DNA of 64,000 nucleotides, taken from contig NC_068556.1 in assembly GCF_022201045.2 (NCBI RefSeq), positions 23,603,501-23,667,500 on the forward strand, read 5' to 3'. Position 1 is the first letter of the stretch. Each line of letters begins with the position of its first letter. Both the position numbers and the translations under genes were made by a program. The notes beneath the pieces are model-generated. The model did no database searches, was not told the origin of the DNA, and worked only from the letters and a program-made list of their open reading frames with translations. Source of the DNA: Citrus sinensis (lineage: Eukaryota; Streptophyta; Magnoliopsida; Sapindales; Rutaceae). Below are positions 35,704 through 47,191 of the stretch, in pieces.

Positions 35704-36467
35704 GAGAAAATCTGATTCGTCCACGTGATCCTACAACTTATATTTTTGGAGCCGGATCTCGGGCCTCGTTTAGGAGTGCTGCACTGTAGCAACTGCCGCG
35801 AAAAGAAATATGGTAGAATTTCTTATTCTGCAGCTGCGCAGTTGCTTGGGTGTCACACAATGTAGCACTTCCAAACAGCTCCTTACTATGATGATCCATT
35901 TTGTTGTATTAATTATTTATTGTCTCCTGGATGCCTGTGAGACTTTATTTAGTATTATAGTCTGGCACAAGTGGCTCACCTCTAGGTCTTTGAGAGTTAT
36001 GTGATGATTAAACTATATTAATTGACTTTATTATTTTAGAAATCATTTTTACTAAATTTCACCATTAAAATTTCTATTTCATAAGGGAAGTCACACTAGG
36101 AAATTGAGGCTTAATAATTTTGCTCTTTTTTCGCCAAGTGCAAATCAAAGATCACACTCCCTTGTTTTAAGCAGATTCTTTCGACATTGTTTTCTAAGAT
36201 TGGGGGAAAAAAAAATTGTGATCATGTGATGTATATAATTAATTTGAAATTAGACTAATGACAGACATTCCTGAATTTGATGTGCATTAAAGTAATTAAA
36301 CTGTAATATTCAATGGGCGAGTTTGTGGACTTTCACACACCCTTCATAATTTATTGATGTTATTATATCTAGTACATTAATCAAGGTTTAAAACCATAAA
36401 TAAGCAAACAAAGTTCAGATTATTTAATTCTTATTTATTAGATGCCCACTTGGAATTGGAAAATGAT
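35704..36467. other. Intergenic DNA downstream of PR-10 gene 3
   Basis: No gene or repeat recognised; mostly AT-rich. Confidence 0.45.
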
Positions 36468-37103
36468 TCAAGCATAGAGATCAGGATTTGCCAAGAGATG
36501 TGCTTCCACAGCCTTGAACAATGCCGTTCCTAGCTCTACGGAGCCCTTGAGTTCCTCTTCCAATTTACTCTCTCCATCACCCTTTATATGGAATTCAGTA
36601 GCAGTTTTGCAATTCGTTCCGCCATCGCCAGAAGCCTCAAACTTAATTTCATACACAATGGATTCAAGTATGTCCAACATATTGTCCTCTTCAAATACAG
36701 TGGACTTACAATAAAACTTCTCTTTGTCAAGTACATCGATTCTTTGCTTTGCGTACGTGTGCTTATTACCTTTCAATCGATCACATGCATTAAGTTTGTC
36801 ATTGGAGTTAATCAATTAACATATACAGTTGTGAACGAAAAAAGCACGACCTAATTATTGATTAAGAGCGTGGACGTGAATAATGTGATGATGATGTGAT
36901 TAACTGAATACTTAATTACCTTCAGCGAAGTACATAATTTTAACGCTGCCAGCCTCTCCATCACCTTGTTCGTAAACGACGCTCTTGAATGCTTGTGGAA
37001 ACAACTCTGGGAAGAGATTGTGAGAGTCAAGAATGAAAGCCTTGAACATCCTTGATGGAGCTACTGCAGCTGACCCATCTTTATCGAACCGAAGGACACC
37101 CAT
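36468..37103 (-). CDS. PR-10 / Bet v 1 family protein, gene 3 (altered loop)
   Basis: Exons 36920-37103 and 36468-36769 around a 150-base GT-AG intron at the conserved site; 161 residues. It is a clear family member ([25 protein letters not shown]) with two differences. The glycine-rich loop reads GDGEAG (residues 47-52), with Glu in place of the third Gly. The final helix has His152 where genes 1 and 2 have Tyr. After the intron it reads GNKHTY, one residue shorter than its paralogs. The loop normally shapes the cavity entrance, so ligand binding may differ. The start at 37103 is the conserved MGV; the frame extends upstream through leader sequence. It is closest to the pseudogene at 5084-5773. 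Confidence 0.9.
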
Positions 37104-37224
37104 ATTGTCTAGCTTGGAGATAAAGAAATTTTGAAAGGAGTAATATATGAATTTACTTGAATTAATAATATAAAGATAGTTTTGTGTATGTGGAGGTGAT
37201 GGAGAAGAGAACAACTTGAGGGAT

Positions 37225-37251
37225 TATATATTTATACATGCATATATATAG
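37225..37251 (-). promoter_or_regulatory. TATA region of PR-10 gene 3
   Basis: Two candidate boxes on the minus strand, CTATATATATG (37241-37251) and TATAAATATA (about 37225-37235), lie 120-150 bases upstream of the ATG. Which is used cannot be read. Confidence 0.5.
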
Positions 37252-38514
37252 ATTTTAGTATAGACTTGGAAATCACTAAGGGAAAATTTTGGCGATGTCC
37301 CCGACGTTTGACAAAATATTACTTGAGGAAACAAGTTTTGTTAATACATTACTTATTTCCTTCATGTCTGTGAAAATAAATAATATGGTCTATTATTGAC
37401 AATGGTAATAATATGGCCTCCTCATCAAAAAAGCAAGATACAAATTAAAAAATTAATAAATAAATAACACTTCAATAAAATTAAGGTGGTCCACGGCCGC
37501 CAAGGGCTATTTAGTGCTTGTATGTTTTGCAAACGCCTATGGGCTGTGGTTAACTCCAGGAATGGCATCTAGGATATATGACTCATTTTGTGTGATAACA
37601 AATTTGACATATACCAACAAACGAAGAAAATCAGTTGTCATGTGATTGTTCTATCTTAACAAATGTTATCGATTTAAAGTTTGGGAATGCAGTTGCGTTA
37701 AATATTTGTTGTGAGCGATTTACCGCCTTAGTAGTCCTATCCGGCTCGAATCTAAATTAGTCGGGACTCAATGTAATCTTTAGATACCTGATAGTTTAAT
37801 ACACAAAAAAAACAAATTTGATATATAATTTCGTACAATTATATTTCTCTTTTTAATTTGTTGAACATGCAAGGGATATAAAGTTAGTGTTTATAATTTA
37901 TATTTAGTTGATGTAATACCTGATGGCATTACACAACCCACATCTTTATTTTTTATAAAAGTAATGTGTGCGTTTGTTGACTTTCACACGTCAAATTTTT
38001 TTTTTTTGGGAAAAAATTAGTAAATTTTATTAAAAGGTTCAAATTGATCAAATTACATCAAAGGCTATAATACACTCAAATACACTTAGAACAACGCCTA
38101 ACACTAAGTTTTAGTTAAGACAACGCCTAACATTAAGTTTTAGTTAATTAGGATAACACCTAAAAATGTAAACACAAATTTTATTCACTACTGAGTTTCT
38201 TAAAATCGAAAGGGAAAATTATTGATTCCTTAAACTACGAACTAGTAAAGAACTAGAGGAATTTCTTTTGAGTATGGTCGAATCAAGTCATCTTCCTTAT
38301 TATAGATGAAGACAACACCATTCCAATCAGCCCGATTTTTTTCTGAAAAATGTTATATTTTGGGGTTATAAGTTTCAATAGTATTCTTTTTAGGTGAAAA
38401 AGAAAAAATTCCATTCATCTAAAGGCACTGCCCCAACTTTCCCTACCTTGCCAACTCAAATATGACACCCAAGTTCACCTATCACATTATGATGGCCAAG
38501 CTTAAAGCATAACA
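37252..38514. other. Intergenic DNA with retroposon fragments
   Basis: Holds a SINE tail at 37686-37812 and, near 37996-38120, a T run followed by AATTAGTAAATTTTATTAAA and CAAATTACATCAAAGG. The latter resembles the 3' end of a plant LINE on the minus strand. A short repeat, ACAACGCCTAACA(C/T)TAAG, occurs twice near 38090-38130. No gene seen. Confidence 0.4.
37686..37812 (+). mobile_element. SINE 3' fragment
   Basis: GCGTTAAATATTTGTTGTGA, then CCTTAGTAGTCCTATCC and GAATCTAAATTAGTCGGGAC with a terminal A-rich run. The same order is seen in the fuller SINE at 60346-60533 and the tail at 46270-46349. The 5' pol III promoter part is missing. Confidence 0.6.
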
Positions 38515-38524
38515 ACTATATATA
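38515..38524 (+). promoter_or_regulatory. TATA box of the small secreted protein gene
   Basis: CTATATATAGG-type box about 45 bases upstream of the ATG, followed by a short A-rich leader. Confidence 0.6.
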
Positions 38525-38565
38525 GGCACCAAATTCTGAAATCATACCATAAACAAAATACTAAG

Positions 38566-38952
38566 ATGGTTCTCGCACTCAAACACTTGCTACTGTTTCT
38601 CCTTGGGCTAGTGGTTCTCTGCTCCTCTTCTTCTCTCTCTGCTATGCCTTTCAGCGGGCAATCCTTTCGTAGTTACAAGCCTCACCCAGAATCCAGACCT
38701 CGGAATTATAAGGACAAAAAGCCCATTATTTTTCTGAAACCAGCTATCGGAAAAGGATCAATCTTTCCGACTCCCGGGAATCCACCAAAGACTTCCAAGG
38801 TAGACAAGCCATTCCGAGAGCACAAGACGCCAATTTACAAGTCTTCTCTTTTTTGCATATGGATTACAACTTGCATTTTATTTTGGTTTTGTCAAGCTTC
38901 AGGCTCTTTTTGGGTTTTAGTTAGCACTATACATTTTATGAGGATCGAGTGA
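38566..38952 (+). CDS. Small secreted basic Pro-rich protein, hypothetical
   Basis: The 128-codon frame opens with a classical signal peptide: a Lys at residue 6, a Leu-rich core to about residue 20, then a Ser-rich stretch with likely cleavage after SLSA. The mature part to about residue 95 is basic and rich in Pro, Ser and Lys (KPHPESRPRNYKDKKP; PTPGNPPKTSKVDKPF) with no Cys pattern. This suggests an apoplastic or cell-wall peptide or a precursor of processed peptides. The last 35 residues become hydrophobic and Trp/Phe-rich, unlike the rest. They may be intron read through, in which case the real 3' end differs. The TATA box and the A-rich leader support a real gene. I recognise no family. 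Confidence 0.5.
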   Translation: MVLALKHLLLFLLGLVVLCSSSSLSAMPFSGQSFRSYKPHPESRPRNYKDKKPIIFLKPAIGKGSIFPTPGNPPKTSKVDKPFREHKTPIYKSSLFCIWITTCILFWFCQASGSFWVLVSTIHFMRIE

Positions 38953-41463
38953 GGCTCATAATGTCCCTGAATACCTGTAACTTTCTCTTTTTAATCATTC
39001 CACTGAGGTTAAAGATTGAGAAGCAATAATTCCCAGAACACAAGTACTTATGATGAATAATATATCCATACAACTGAGTATGAAGTATATATGTACAGAT
39101 AGATAAGAAGCTAGAAAAAAGTGCTTGTGCCGACTCATATTGCATATGATTTCTTCTGCATCTTATTTCAGTTATCACTAGTACTTGCTATGATCATCTC
39201 AGTGATAGGTAGTGCATGGATGTTGTTGATTTGTTTGTAGCTGATTCAAGTGTAAAAGCAGTTGAGCGCCAGCTGCAAGTGTACATTTTGGCTCCCTATC
39301 TGTTCTCAAGCAAGCTCAATATTAACTCCATGTTTTTGCCACTTGGAGAATTTTTTGGCCGACAGACTTGCATAAACACAGAATCTCATAGATTGAATAA
39401 GTTCACCAATTGGATTAGGTAAGTTGTATTTATTCAACCTGATCACTACACATCAAACTTGAGATGGTAATGAACTCTCCTTATAAACTTGACTCTTCAA
39501 CTACGGCATATTACAAAAATTCAGCCAGCATTGCTAGGTTTTAGAAATGAGATAACAAATTTGTTGCATCTTGTAAATTTCACTTTTATTCTGAAATAAG
39601 GAAAAAGAAGCTACAGCCTCGGAAAAAATACAGACTGGTGTTTTGCAGTACATGTACATTTGGATTCGTGAAAGTTACAATTAGGTGAATGAGTTCCATA
39701 TCATCCAGTGACCAAAAATGTTTGCTGTCATTAGCAACACAAAATCAAAAAGGATGCTAAATGATTTGCTCAAGCAACAGAGCAAGATGGACCAGCTACC
39801 TAGCTTTTCAATTCATTCACTAAATTTGAAGATTAAATTACTATTGATTAAATTAAATAGACACCAAACGTTTCAATGTGAATAGGAATGTTATACTCTT
39901 TCATGGAGAATGAAAGTTCTCTTACTTCTCGCACATTATAAGTAAGGATTTAACGAATAGGAGGAGCATGCTTGAAAACTGAAATGTATTATGATACAAA
40001 CATCTCCGATTATTTTATAAGACCACTTATTAATAAACCCCATTACCGTTATAATTAATAATATTCTCTTCCTCTGTCTCTGCATCTTGCACAGAACCCA
40101 GGTCGTTATTTCGTCGCTAAGTGACACAGTGCAGAAATAATACTAGATGTTATTATAGCGTATATTTTTAAAACTTAAGAAATAGGACTCTTACAAGTGA
40201 GGAAAATATCTCAATTGAAAAATTATTGAATATTATTGATGGAAAGTTGGTGTAAAGAAATAAATATAATAAGTCTATTTATATTAGTTAGGATTATGCT
40301 ATTTTTAATAAACTTATGATTCCTTATAAAAAAAGAAATATGACTTAAATAAGAAAATACAAAACAATTCTTAATTAAATTAGAAAATTTTATACTCCAC
40401 TCTGTTTGTCTTACAACATTAAGTAATGTGTGCGTTTGTTGACTTTCATACCTCAAGATCTCAGCTTTCCATTTTTCTTTTTTCTTTTGGTTAATTCTCA
40501 TAACATCTTGCATTTATTTCCATATATATAGACCTTAATTACGGATGTGCTCCCATTCATCTAAAGCTGTCTCTGTCAATCTTTGGTTCACCCACTTGTG
40601 GTGGTTAGTGCTGCTGCCTAGCTATCAATTTGCAATCTAAATTACTGACAAAATAAACCAATGAATATGAAAATACCGACATTTTGTATTTGAAACTGGG
40701 TAAATCCAACTTCTCAAAAAAAAAAAAAAAGGTAAATCCAACAGGAGACAATTGGGCTAATCTTAGACTCAATGGAATGAAGCACAAGACAATTGGGCGA
40801 ATCTTAATCAAGATAGCACCTAAATAAAATGAATCACAAAACGCCAGCAAGAATCAGAGATAAAACAGAGAACTAACGTACCACAAGGTAGCCATTCTCA
40901 TCGCACCAGCGTGAGCTTCAGGCTCTTCTTTATCAACTAGAAGGATCCCAGATTACAAGATGTTTCTACGAGCTTCAAATCAAGCTTCATAAGCTCTATA
41001 ATTCCTAGAATTACACTAGTTCCAAGCTGCTAAGTTGGTACATTAATCAGCTTCAGAAACCAGCTATGGTCAACAAAGCTATCCTAACTCTCTCTGAAGT
41101 GGGGAAGGTCCACGTCAGCATCTTTAACAGCCGATTTTGCCACCAGAATCAGTTTCATATGTAACAGTTAACCCACAAAGTCTAATACAACATTTAAATT
41201 ATGACATCCTTTCCCTTGAAGGAAATCAAACTGGAAATATAATCGAAAGATCCAACAGTTTCGGCCATTTCATTGAACAAACACAGGTACGACATTGAAG
41301 GCTCAAGTAAACATTTCCACTGCGCGCAGATAAACTCAGAGAAATTAAAAAACATATATAATTAAAGCTCACAAATCATATATAGTGACACAACCCTTAT
41401 TCAGTACCAGTAGCCATGCATATATTTAAATAGTAAAATGAAACCGAAGATAAATAATTTAAC
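38953..41463. other. Intergenic DNA between the secreted-protein gene and PR-10 gene 4
   Basis: No further gene supported; an ATG frame at 39216-39422 has no family signal. The block AGTAATGTGTGCGTTTGTTG near 40420-40440 repeats one near 37963, a sign of duplicated flanks. The last 200 bases resemble the 3' flank of PR-10 gene 6 (61087-61250). Confidence 0.4.
40698..40742 (+). repeat. Poly(A) micro-insertion between 12-bp direct repeats
   Basis: GGTAAATCCAAC occurs at both ends of a short insert consisting only of TTCTC and an A run of about 16. The layout is that of a fully 5'-truncated LINE-mediated retroposition. Confidence 0.6.
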
Positions 41464-42384
41464 TCAAGCATAGAGATCAGGATTTGCCAACAGATGTGCT
41501 TCCACAATCTTGTGCAATCCCATTGCTTTCTCTTCAGCTTCCTTGAGTGCCTCCTCTTTGATCTCTTGATCACCTTTTGTATGGAACTCAGAAGCAACCT
41601 TGCAGATGGATCCACCATTGCCAGAAGCCTCGAATTTAACATCGTATACAATTGATTCCAGGATTGTCCCCAACATATCTCCTTCAATCACAGTGTACTT
41701 GCACCTAAAGTTGTCTTTGTCAAGTTCATCAATTCTATGCTTCGCGTACTTGAAATTACCACCTGTCAATTACACCAAACTTTCATTAGCAGAACTCGGT
41801 TTGTTACTCAAAAAAACGAAGGTATTGTTTTTTGTTCTCCATTACATACTTTTACTTCAAAATTAAGTTTTAAAATCCATTCGTTTTTCAACTATCAGAT
41901 TTTCTATTACAAAATGACTCAATTACCCTTTAAAGGAAATTTTGGTGGATCTTGAAATAATAGGAAAAATAAATAATTTTACCAAGGAAGGATTTTGATA
42001 GTTTTTCCCCATATATATGAGTATGTAATAAGTATGAATCTAATGTTGTATCAAAGATCAAATCAGGCAAGAATCTTAGTTTCTTGGGTACTAAATTGAT
42101 TCATGATTTTAAAAATCTAAAAGCATTATATTATAGTTAAGTAGAATGAAATGTTAAATATGTTTACACATATGTGACAACTCGATCGAATAAGACATAC
42201 CATCAGCAAAGTTGGTTATTTTAATGCTACCAGCACCTCCATCTCCTTGGAGAATCTCAACGCTCTTGATTGCTTGAGGCACCAATTTTGGCAGAAAATT
42301 GTGAGCCTCAAGGAAGAAAGCTTTGAACATCCTAGATGGCGCAACAGCAGCTGAGACCTCTTTCTCAAAGCGCATGACACCCAT
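41464..42384 (-). CDS. PR-10 / Bet v 1 family protein, gene 4
   Basis: Exons 42201-42384 and 41464-41762 with a 438-base GT-AG intron; 160 residues. It starts MGVMRFEKEVSAAVAPSRMF, has the loop GDGGAG (residues 47-52) and ends VEAHLLANPDLYA. Glu149 is kept, but position 151 is His instead of the Tyr of genes 1 and 2. Surrounding domains are complete, so a folded ligand-binding protein is expected. The 3' flank is shared with gene 6, showing a common duplication origin. The chosen start is the conserved MGV at 42384, 101 bases downstream of a TATA box. Confidence 0.92.
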
Positions 42385-42484
42385 GTTGGCAATACAATTG
42401 AAAATAATTGTGATAATGAACTTGCTTTATTAGAAAAAAAAATGATTTTGATCGAGTTTTCGTAAATGGACAACAACTTAAGGG

Positions 42485-42493
42485 CATATATAG
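42485..42493 (-). promoter_or_regulatory. TATA box of PR-10 gene 4
   Basis: CTATATATG on the minus strand within the conserved context TTCCAAGGTCTATATATGCC, 101 bases upstream of the ATG. Confidence 0.65.
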
Positions 42494-42499
42494 ACCTTG

Positions 42500-43929
42500 G
42501 AAGCATTAGATTTGGCATTTAGAGATCGAACGATCCATAAATAAGGGCTGGCTACCGGCCTGGAAATTAATTTGAATTATGTTTTTTCAAACTTGGGCGG
42601 AAATTAACACCAGATTTGATTGCTGCAAAATTAGATGCTTCAAAGATAGTTGTTAACTCCCAACTGTTAGATTTTGATCGGTGTATGCAGTACTTGTCTG
42701 ATTATGATTCTTAATAATAATAAAGCCCCAATACTTTAGCTTTGACAATATTATTCACAAATTAACCTGGGAATTGGGTGAACTTTTCTATGGGAACGGA
42801 TAACAAACTAATGACTGTAGCGATGTATCCCAACAAATGTTGAATAACTAGATAGTCATCCTAAGTCGCAACTGCTGCAAAAAAATACACAAATAACTAT
42901 GACATAAAAATTAATAATATATGGTAAATATAATTTTTAAATAATAATATTGACAAAAATAATAGACATATTATAAATTTTTGATAAAATAAGTATAAGA
43001 TTAAATTAACTTAATTTTTAAACCACGACAACAAATATTTATATTTTAATAGTACTATAGTTTTAAAACTATAGTTATCCAATCACGTTACTAAACATTA
43101 GCTCATGAAACCAATCAACACATCTTAAATTAAAAATTATCACCTAATTAGTTGGGAGCCATCAACCCACAAATTCTTAATAATCATAATATGACATGTG
43201 GACACGCACGTTATCTTTTACGCCTCATGGCCATTGCTCTATAGACCCCATAAATCTCTTCATTTATGTTTACATTCTCATAATGGAGAAAGTCTTTGGA
43301 GCCAACTATATACATCACAGAGTCTCATATTCATTAACGCCAACTTAACAGATTCATCGATCTCAGTTTTAACACCACTTCAACTGTCAAATTAATTATA
43401 TAATTTGAACTTCTAGTACTATAAGAATAAATGGATGCAGCTATTATATTAGTTGAATTTCTGAAGAACTTGCCCCATGACCCATCATTCACCTCTTCTA
43501 ATATATATAACTACAAATTAATTAAATCAATACACAAATATATCCTTGGAAATTCCTTCAAATTTAGTAAGGCTTGTCTTAATTCTTATGTTGAACATCA
43601 ATCAAATAGTTAATACTTTTGTGTCAATTTTCAAATAACCTACTATAAAATTAAGTCAAAGTTCAATATTCGAACCCGCCCCCATCTAAGGAGAAGATAT
43701 GATGCAGAAAATTAACACCACAATCCTCCACCTGATCTCTCCCAATTCAATGTAAATATGGCAACGGCATAGTCGATTGCTTGATAGGTTCCGTTTAAAC
43801 CAATGAAATTAAAGATAAAAGTACCTGATTCACTCATTTCCTTTTGTGGCAGTTATTAGGACGATGATTAAGAGGCTTGATTAATTAGCTTGAATGGTGG
43901 AGAGAGTAATGAGGTCTGACAAGTGACAA
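42500..43929. other. Intergenic DNA upstream of PR-10 gene 4
   Basis: AT-rich; short ATG frames near 43198 and 43431 have no family signal. No gene supported. Confidence 0.45.
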
Positions 43930-44230
43930 AAGTAAACTGAGAGTTTGAAGTAAGTGATTTTTTTTTAAAAAAAAATTCTTTTGCCACGCTTTAACTGGCG
44001 AATGAAAATTGATTTTTTTTATTTCATTATTTAAAAATATTGTATTTACTGATATACTCATAATTTATTTATGGATAAATTTATAAACACCTATGTATGT
44101 TTTAATTTTCACCAATTTCATATACTTTGAGTTAACAAAAAATATTACAAAATTAAAAATAATTTGTAACAACATGCAACTTATGGACGTTGTTATTTAC
44201 ATAATTATTTCTACACCATATGCATTCTAT
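43930..44230 (+). repeat. Direct duplicate, copy 1 (partner 46170-46590)
   Basis: Shared order of GAGAGTTTGA, GTTTTAATTTTCACCAATTT and GCAACTTAT(G/A)GACGTTGTTA with the partner, which carries an internal SINE fragment. Diverged. Confidence 0.65.
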
Positions 44231-45980
44231 ACTATTCTTCATCTTCATAGTCAGTGGGTCGTGGGTTTTCGGCTCTGGCAAATGTTTGTTGTTGTTCCTT
44301 TTTTTAAAAAAAAAAAAAAATCATATCAGTTTTAGCCACTGATTTTGCATGCTTTGGCTGATTTGTGCATGTATTGAAAACTGGGTTAGGGTTTGATGTT
44401 AGATTTGGTGGCAATGGCGGCAAAATTAAATTAATATTAATGAGTTGAGTCACGTTTTTCAGATATTTATTTATTCAATTTAAAATTCCATGTAGCAAGA
44501 TAATAAATGCATCAATGACAGTAAAGTTAGTAAATTTTACATTTTACAACTAAATTAGTTGTAAAAAAATAATAAAAGATGGTTTTGGTGTCCCTTATCG
44601 AAAACTTGAGAATTTTCACTGTCAATCTTCTGGTAGAACAAGTGTTTCCAACCATTTCATAAGGAAATTCAATGTGAATAGGCCAAGTCATCTTGTAAGA
44701 GAAATCGAGTCCTCATGAATGTGATAGTTCAAGTGATTCTACTGGTAATCATTTTCCCAAATTTTATGGGTATACCTGTCCTTTTTCCAATATATATATA
44801 TAATTTTTCAATAAAGATTTATTGAAGGAGAGCTACAATATATTGAAATAAGTGTTTTCTTTATCTTGTAACTTGTCTCTTAAGATATTAAAGTAACGGA
44901 ACATTTAATATAGTTATGGTAAAATTTTATTATCATGATGATATCTGCCATTTAATTAGCAACATAAATAATATTCTTCATTAATTATAAAGGACTCGGT
45001 TCCCTTAGTGTGTAGAGTTTGATTAACAAAAATATTCAGGAAGAAAGAAAGCATAATGAATCAAATAGATATACGTACACACACACACACAATTTTATAT
45101 CCATTGACGGAATAACTTAATGAACTCATAGAAGCACAATAGTTTTATTTATTAACAACAAAGTACATAAGCAAAAACTGATGTTCACATTATTGACAGA
45201 TAATAACATTCTCCATCCTTTTATTTAATTACACATAACACGAAAGTGTAATATTATAACACTTAACCAGCATAATCAGGGTTTCTCCCGTATTGAGGAA
45301 CAACGAGAATATCAAGATCTTTGTCATTTATTTTCTCGTCATCAACAATACTAAATATTACAAAAAGTATTAAACACTCCGTCCGTTCGTTCTTACCTGA
45401 AAATTTCATTATAGAAAACTTATTCACAAATGGATGTATTGTAAAATAAGATTATAAATGATATTCAACTGAACGTGGGCTAAAAGCTAACATGTGCAAG
45501 AAGTTTCCATATTCTTCATATCAGAAACAATCTCTGCTAGCTTCTGGACAACCGTGATCAAAAGTGAGTAGGTGAGCTTGATTGAGTTCCTATTTCTGGT
45601 TTCATCTGATATATATAGATCAAGTGGGTGCATGAGTTTGAGGCAGCCAAAATTAGTGTTTGGAACAGATGGCAGATCTACGGCTGAAGTTTAAAATTTG
45701 GCATGTCCCACACTCTTAGCGACTAAATTGAGTAGAATTTATCCATCAAAGACGTGGTAGGAGTTGATTCTTGCTTATCAGTTTTATTGTGCTTTGAAAA
45801 TTTTGGAATGATTATCTGCATCTTTTAGCTAAAATATGGCTTTCGAAAGAAGGAAAACGAAAAGATAAGATAAGAAAAAAGATTATGTTAGAATACAGTA
45901 AATTAACATTTTTTTCCCCTTTTTATCAATGTCTCCAAGATCATTGTAAGGGTATTATTATTGTTGTAAAAGTAAAGAAA
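44160..45980 (-). repeat. Segment S, diverged third copy
   Basis: Matches 19520-19734 plus 26753-28180 in order, without the 7-kb insertion found there. It provides the empty-site comparison for the solo-LTR-like element and contains the decayed peptide gene. Confidence 0.75.
45263..45510 (-). pseudogene. 50-residue peptide gene, decayed third copy
   Basis: The ATG (45510) and METS start survive, but the exon-1 donor context ACAG|GT has become ACAT-GT. The first half of exon 2 is disrupted with in-frame stops. The last part (DDEKINDKD, then VPQYGRNPDYAG and TAA) still reads like copies 1 and 2. The upstream TATA box is retained (near 45611). Confidence 0.7.
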
Positions 45981-46169
45981 AATTAAGAACAATAGTGTAA
46001 CATATTTAACAACAGAAATATTTTGAAGCATTTTTCAAAATATATAAGCTGATTAAATGGACTTATAAACCTGAAATATAAGGACAAATAAAACGGAAGC
46101 TTGATGACCAAAATTTGAAGATAATGGCGGTTTTCGTCATTTAACCAAATGTTCTAGTTAAGCTTGTCA

Positions 46170-46590
46170 AGTCTGAGAGTTTGACCTAAGTGAATTTTTT
46201 TTCTTTTACCGCGCTTTACCTGGTGAATAAAAATTAGATTTTATTTGGGAGGAGCAAAGAGTCTTAACTGTGACTACACCCTGAATCCGGATTAGTCGAG
46301 GCCCAATGCGGTCGCAGGACACCGAATGCTTTACACCAAAAAAAAAAAATGAATTTTCATTTTTTATTATTTTATTATTTAAAAATATTGACTTAATGAT
46401 ATACTCACAAAATTTTATTTGTTATATATGTTTATGGATAAACTTATGAACACATATATATGTTTTAATTTTCACCAATTTCATATTACACTGAGTTACC
46501 AAAAAAATTACAAAATTGAAAAAAGAATTTAACAACTTGCAACTTATAGACGTTGTTATTTACCAAATTAGTTCTGCAACATATGCATTT
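46170..46590 (+). repeat. Direct duplicate, copy 2 (partner 43930-44230)
   Basis: See the partner. Here a SINE fragment (46270-46349) interrupts the match. Confidence 0.6.
46270..46349 (+). mobile_element. SINE 3' fragment
   Basis: Reads CTGAATCCGGATTAGTCGAG, then GCCCAATGCGGTCGCAGGAC and an A run: the typical tail of plant tRNA-derived SINEs, truncated at its 5' end. Confidence 0.65.
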
Positions 46591-46809
46591 GAATGTTGTT
46601 ATCATAAACAACTAAAGATAACGTGCAAAGTCTATATGTTGCGGTCATTACACACTCTTAAACAGCAGCTGCCAGCAAGGTTGTCGAAAAGTGTTACACA
46701 GTGGTCACTTGTTGCGTGGTTAATATTTTCTAGCTACTTGATTCTAATTTATCAGATCACAAATAATAAAGAAATATAAAGATCGCCCATGGCGATGGGA
46801 TAACATAAA

Positions 46810-46846
46810 CCCCCCCCCCCCCCCCCCGGGGCCGCGGAAAAGCGGT
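46810..46846. repeat. 18-C homopolymer and GC-rich block
   Basis: Eighteen C in a row followed by GGGGCCGCGG in otherwise AT-rich DNA, 46 bases before copia element B. Possibly an assembly or sequencing artefact. Confidence 0.7.
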
Positions 46847-46892
46847 AACATAACCTCAAAACTACTTTATACAGCTTTATGACTTTTATATC

Positions 46893-47160
46893 TATTGGAA
46901 TTGGTTAAGCCATGATCATTGGCAATCAGCCAAGATTATTAGCAATATTGTAGGCTATGTCTTTTACCTGTTAGAAGCATAACTTGTGCAGTTAATTTTG
47001 GCACATCACATGTTTGACGAAATTACAATAACAAATGCGTAACTCATGTACTCTTTCTTTTTTTATCATCAATTCTGTACTAAATATGTACCTGCAAATA
47101 GTGAAATATACACACAAATCATTTCTTTTATCAATTGTTCTTCTTCTAATTTATTTTACA
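46893..47160 (+). repeat. 5' LTR of copia B
   Basis: Begins TATTGGAATTGG, ends TTATTTTACA directly before the primer-binding site at 47161. Confidence 0.92.
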
Positions 47161-47191
47161 TGGTATCAGAGAATTGATTACTCTCTTCATC

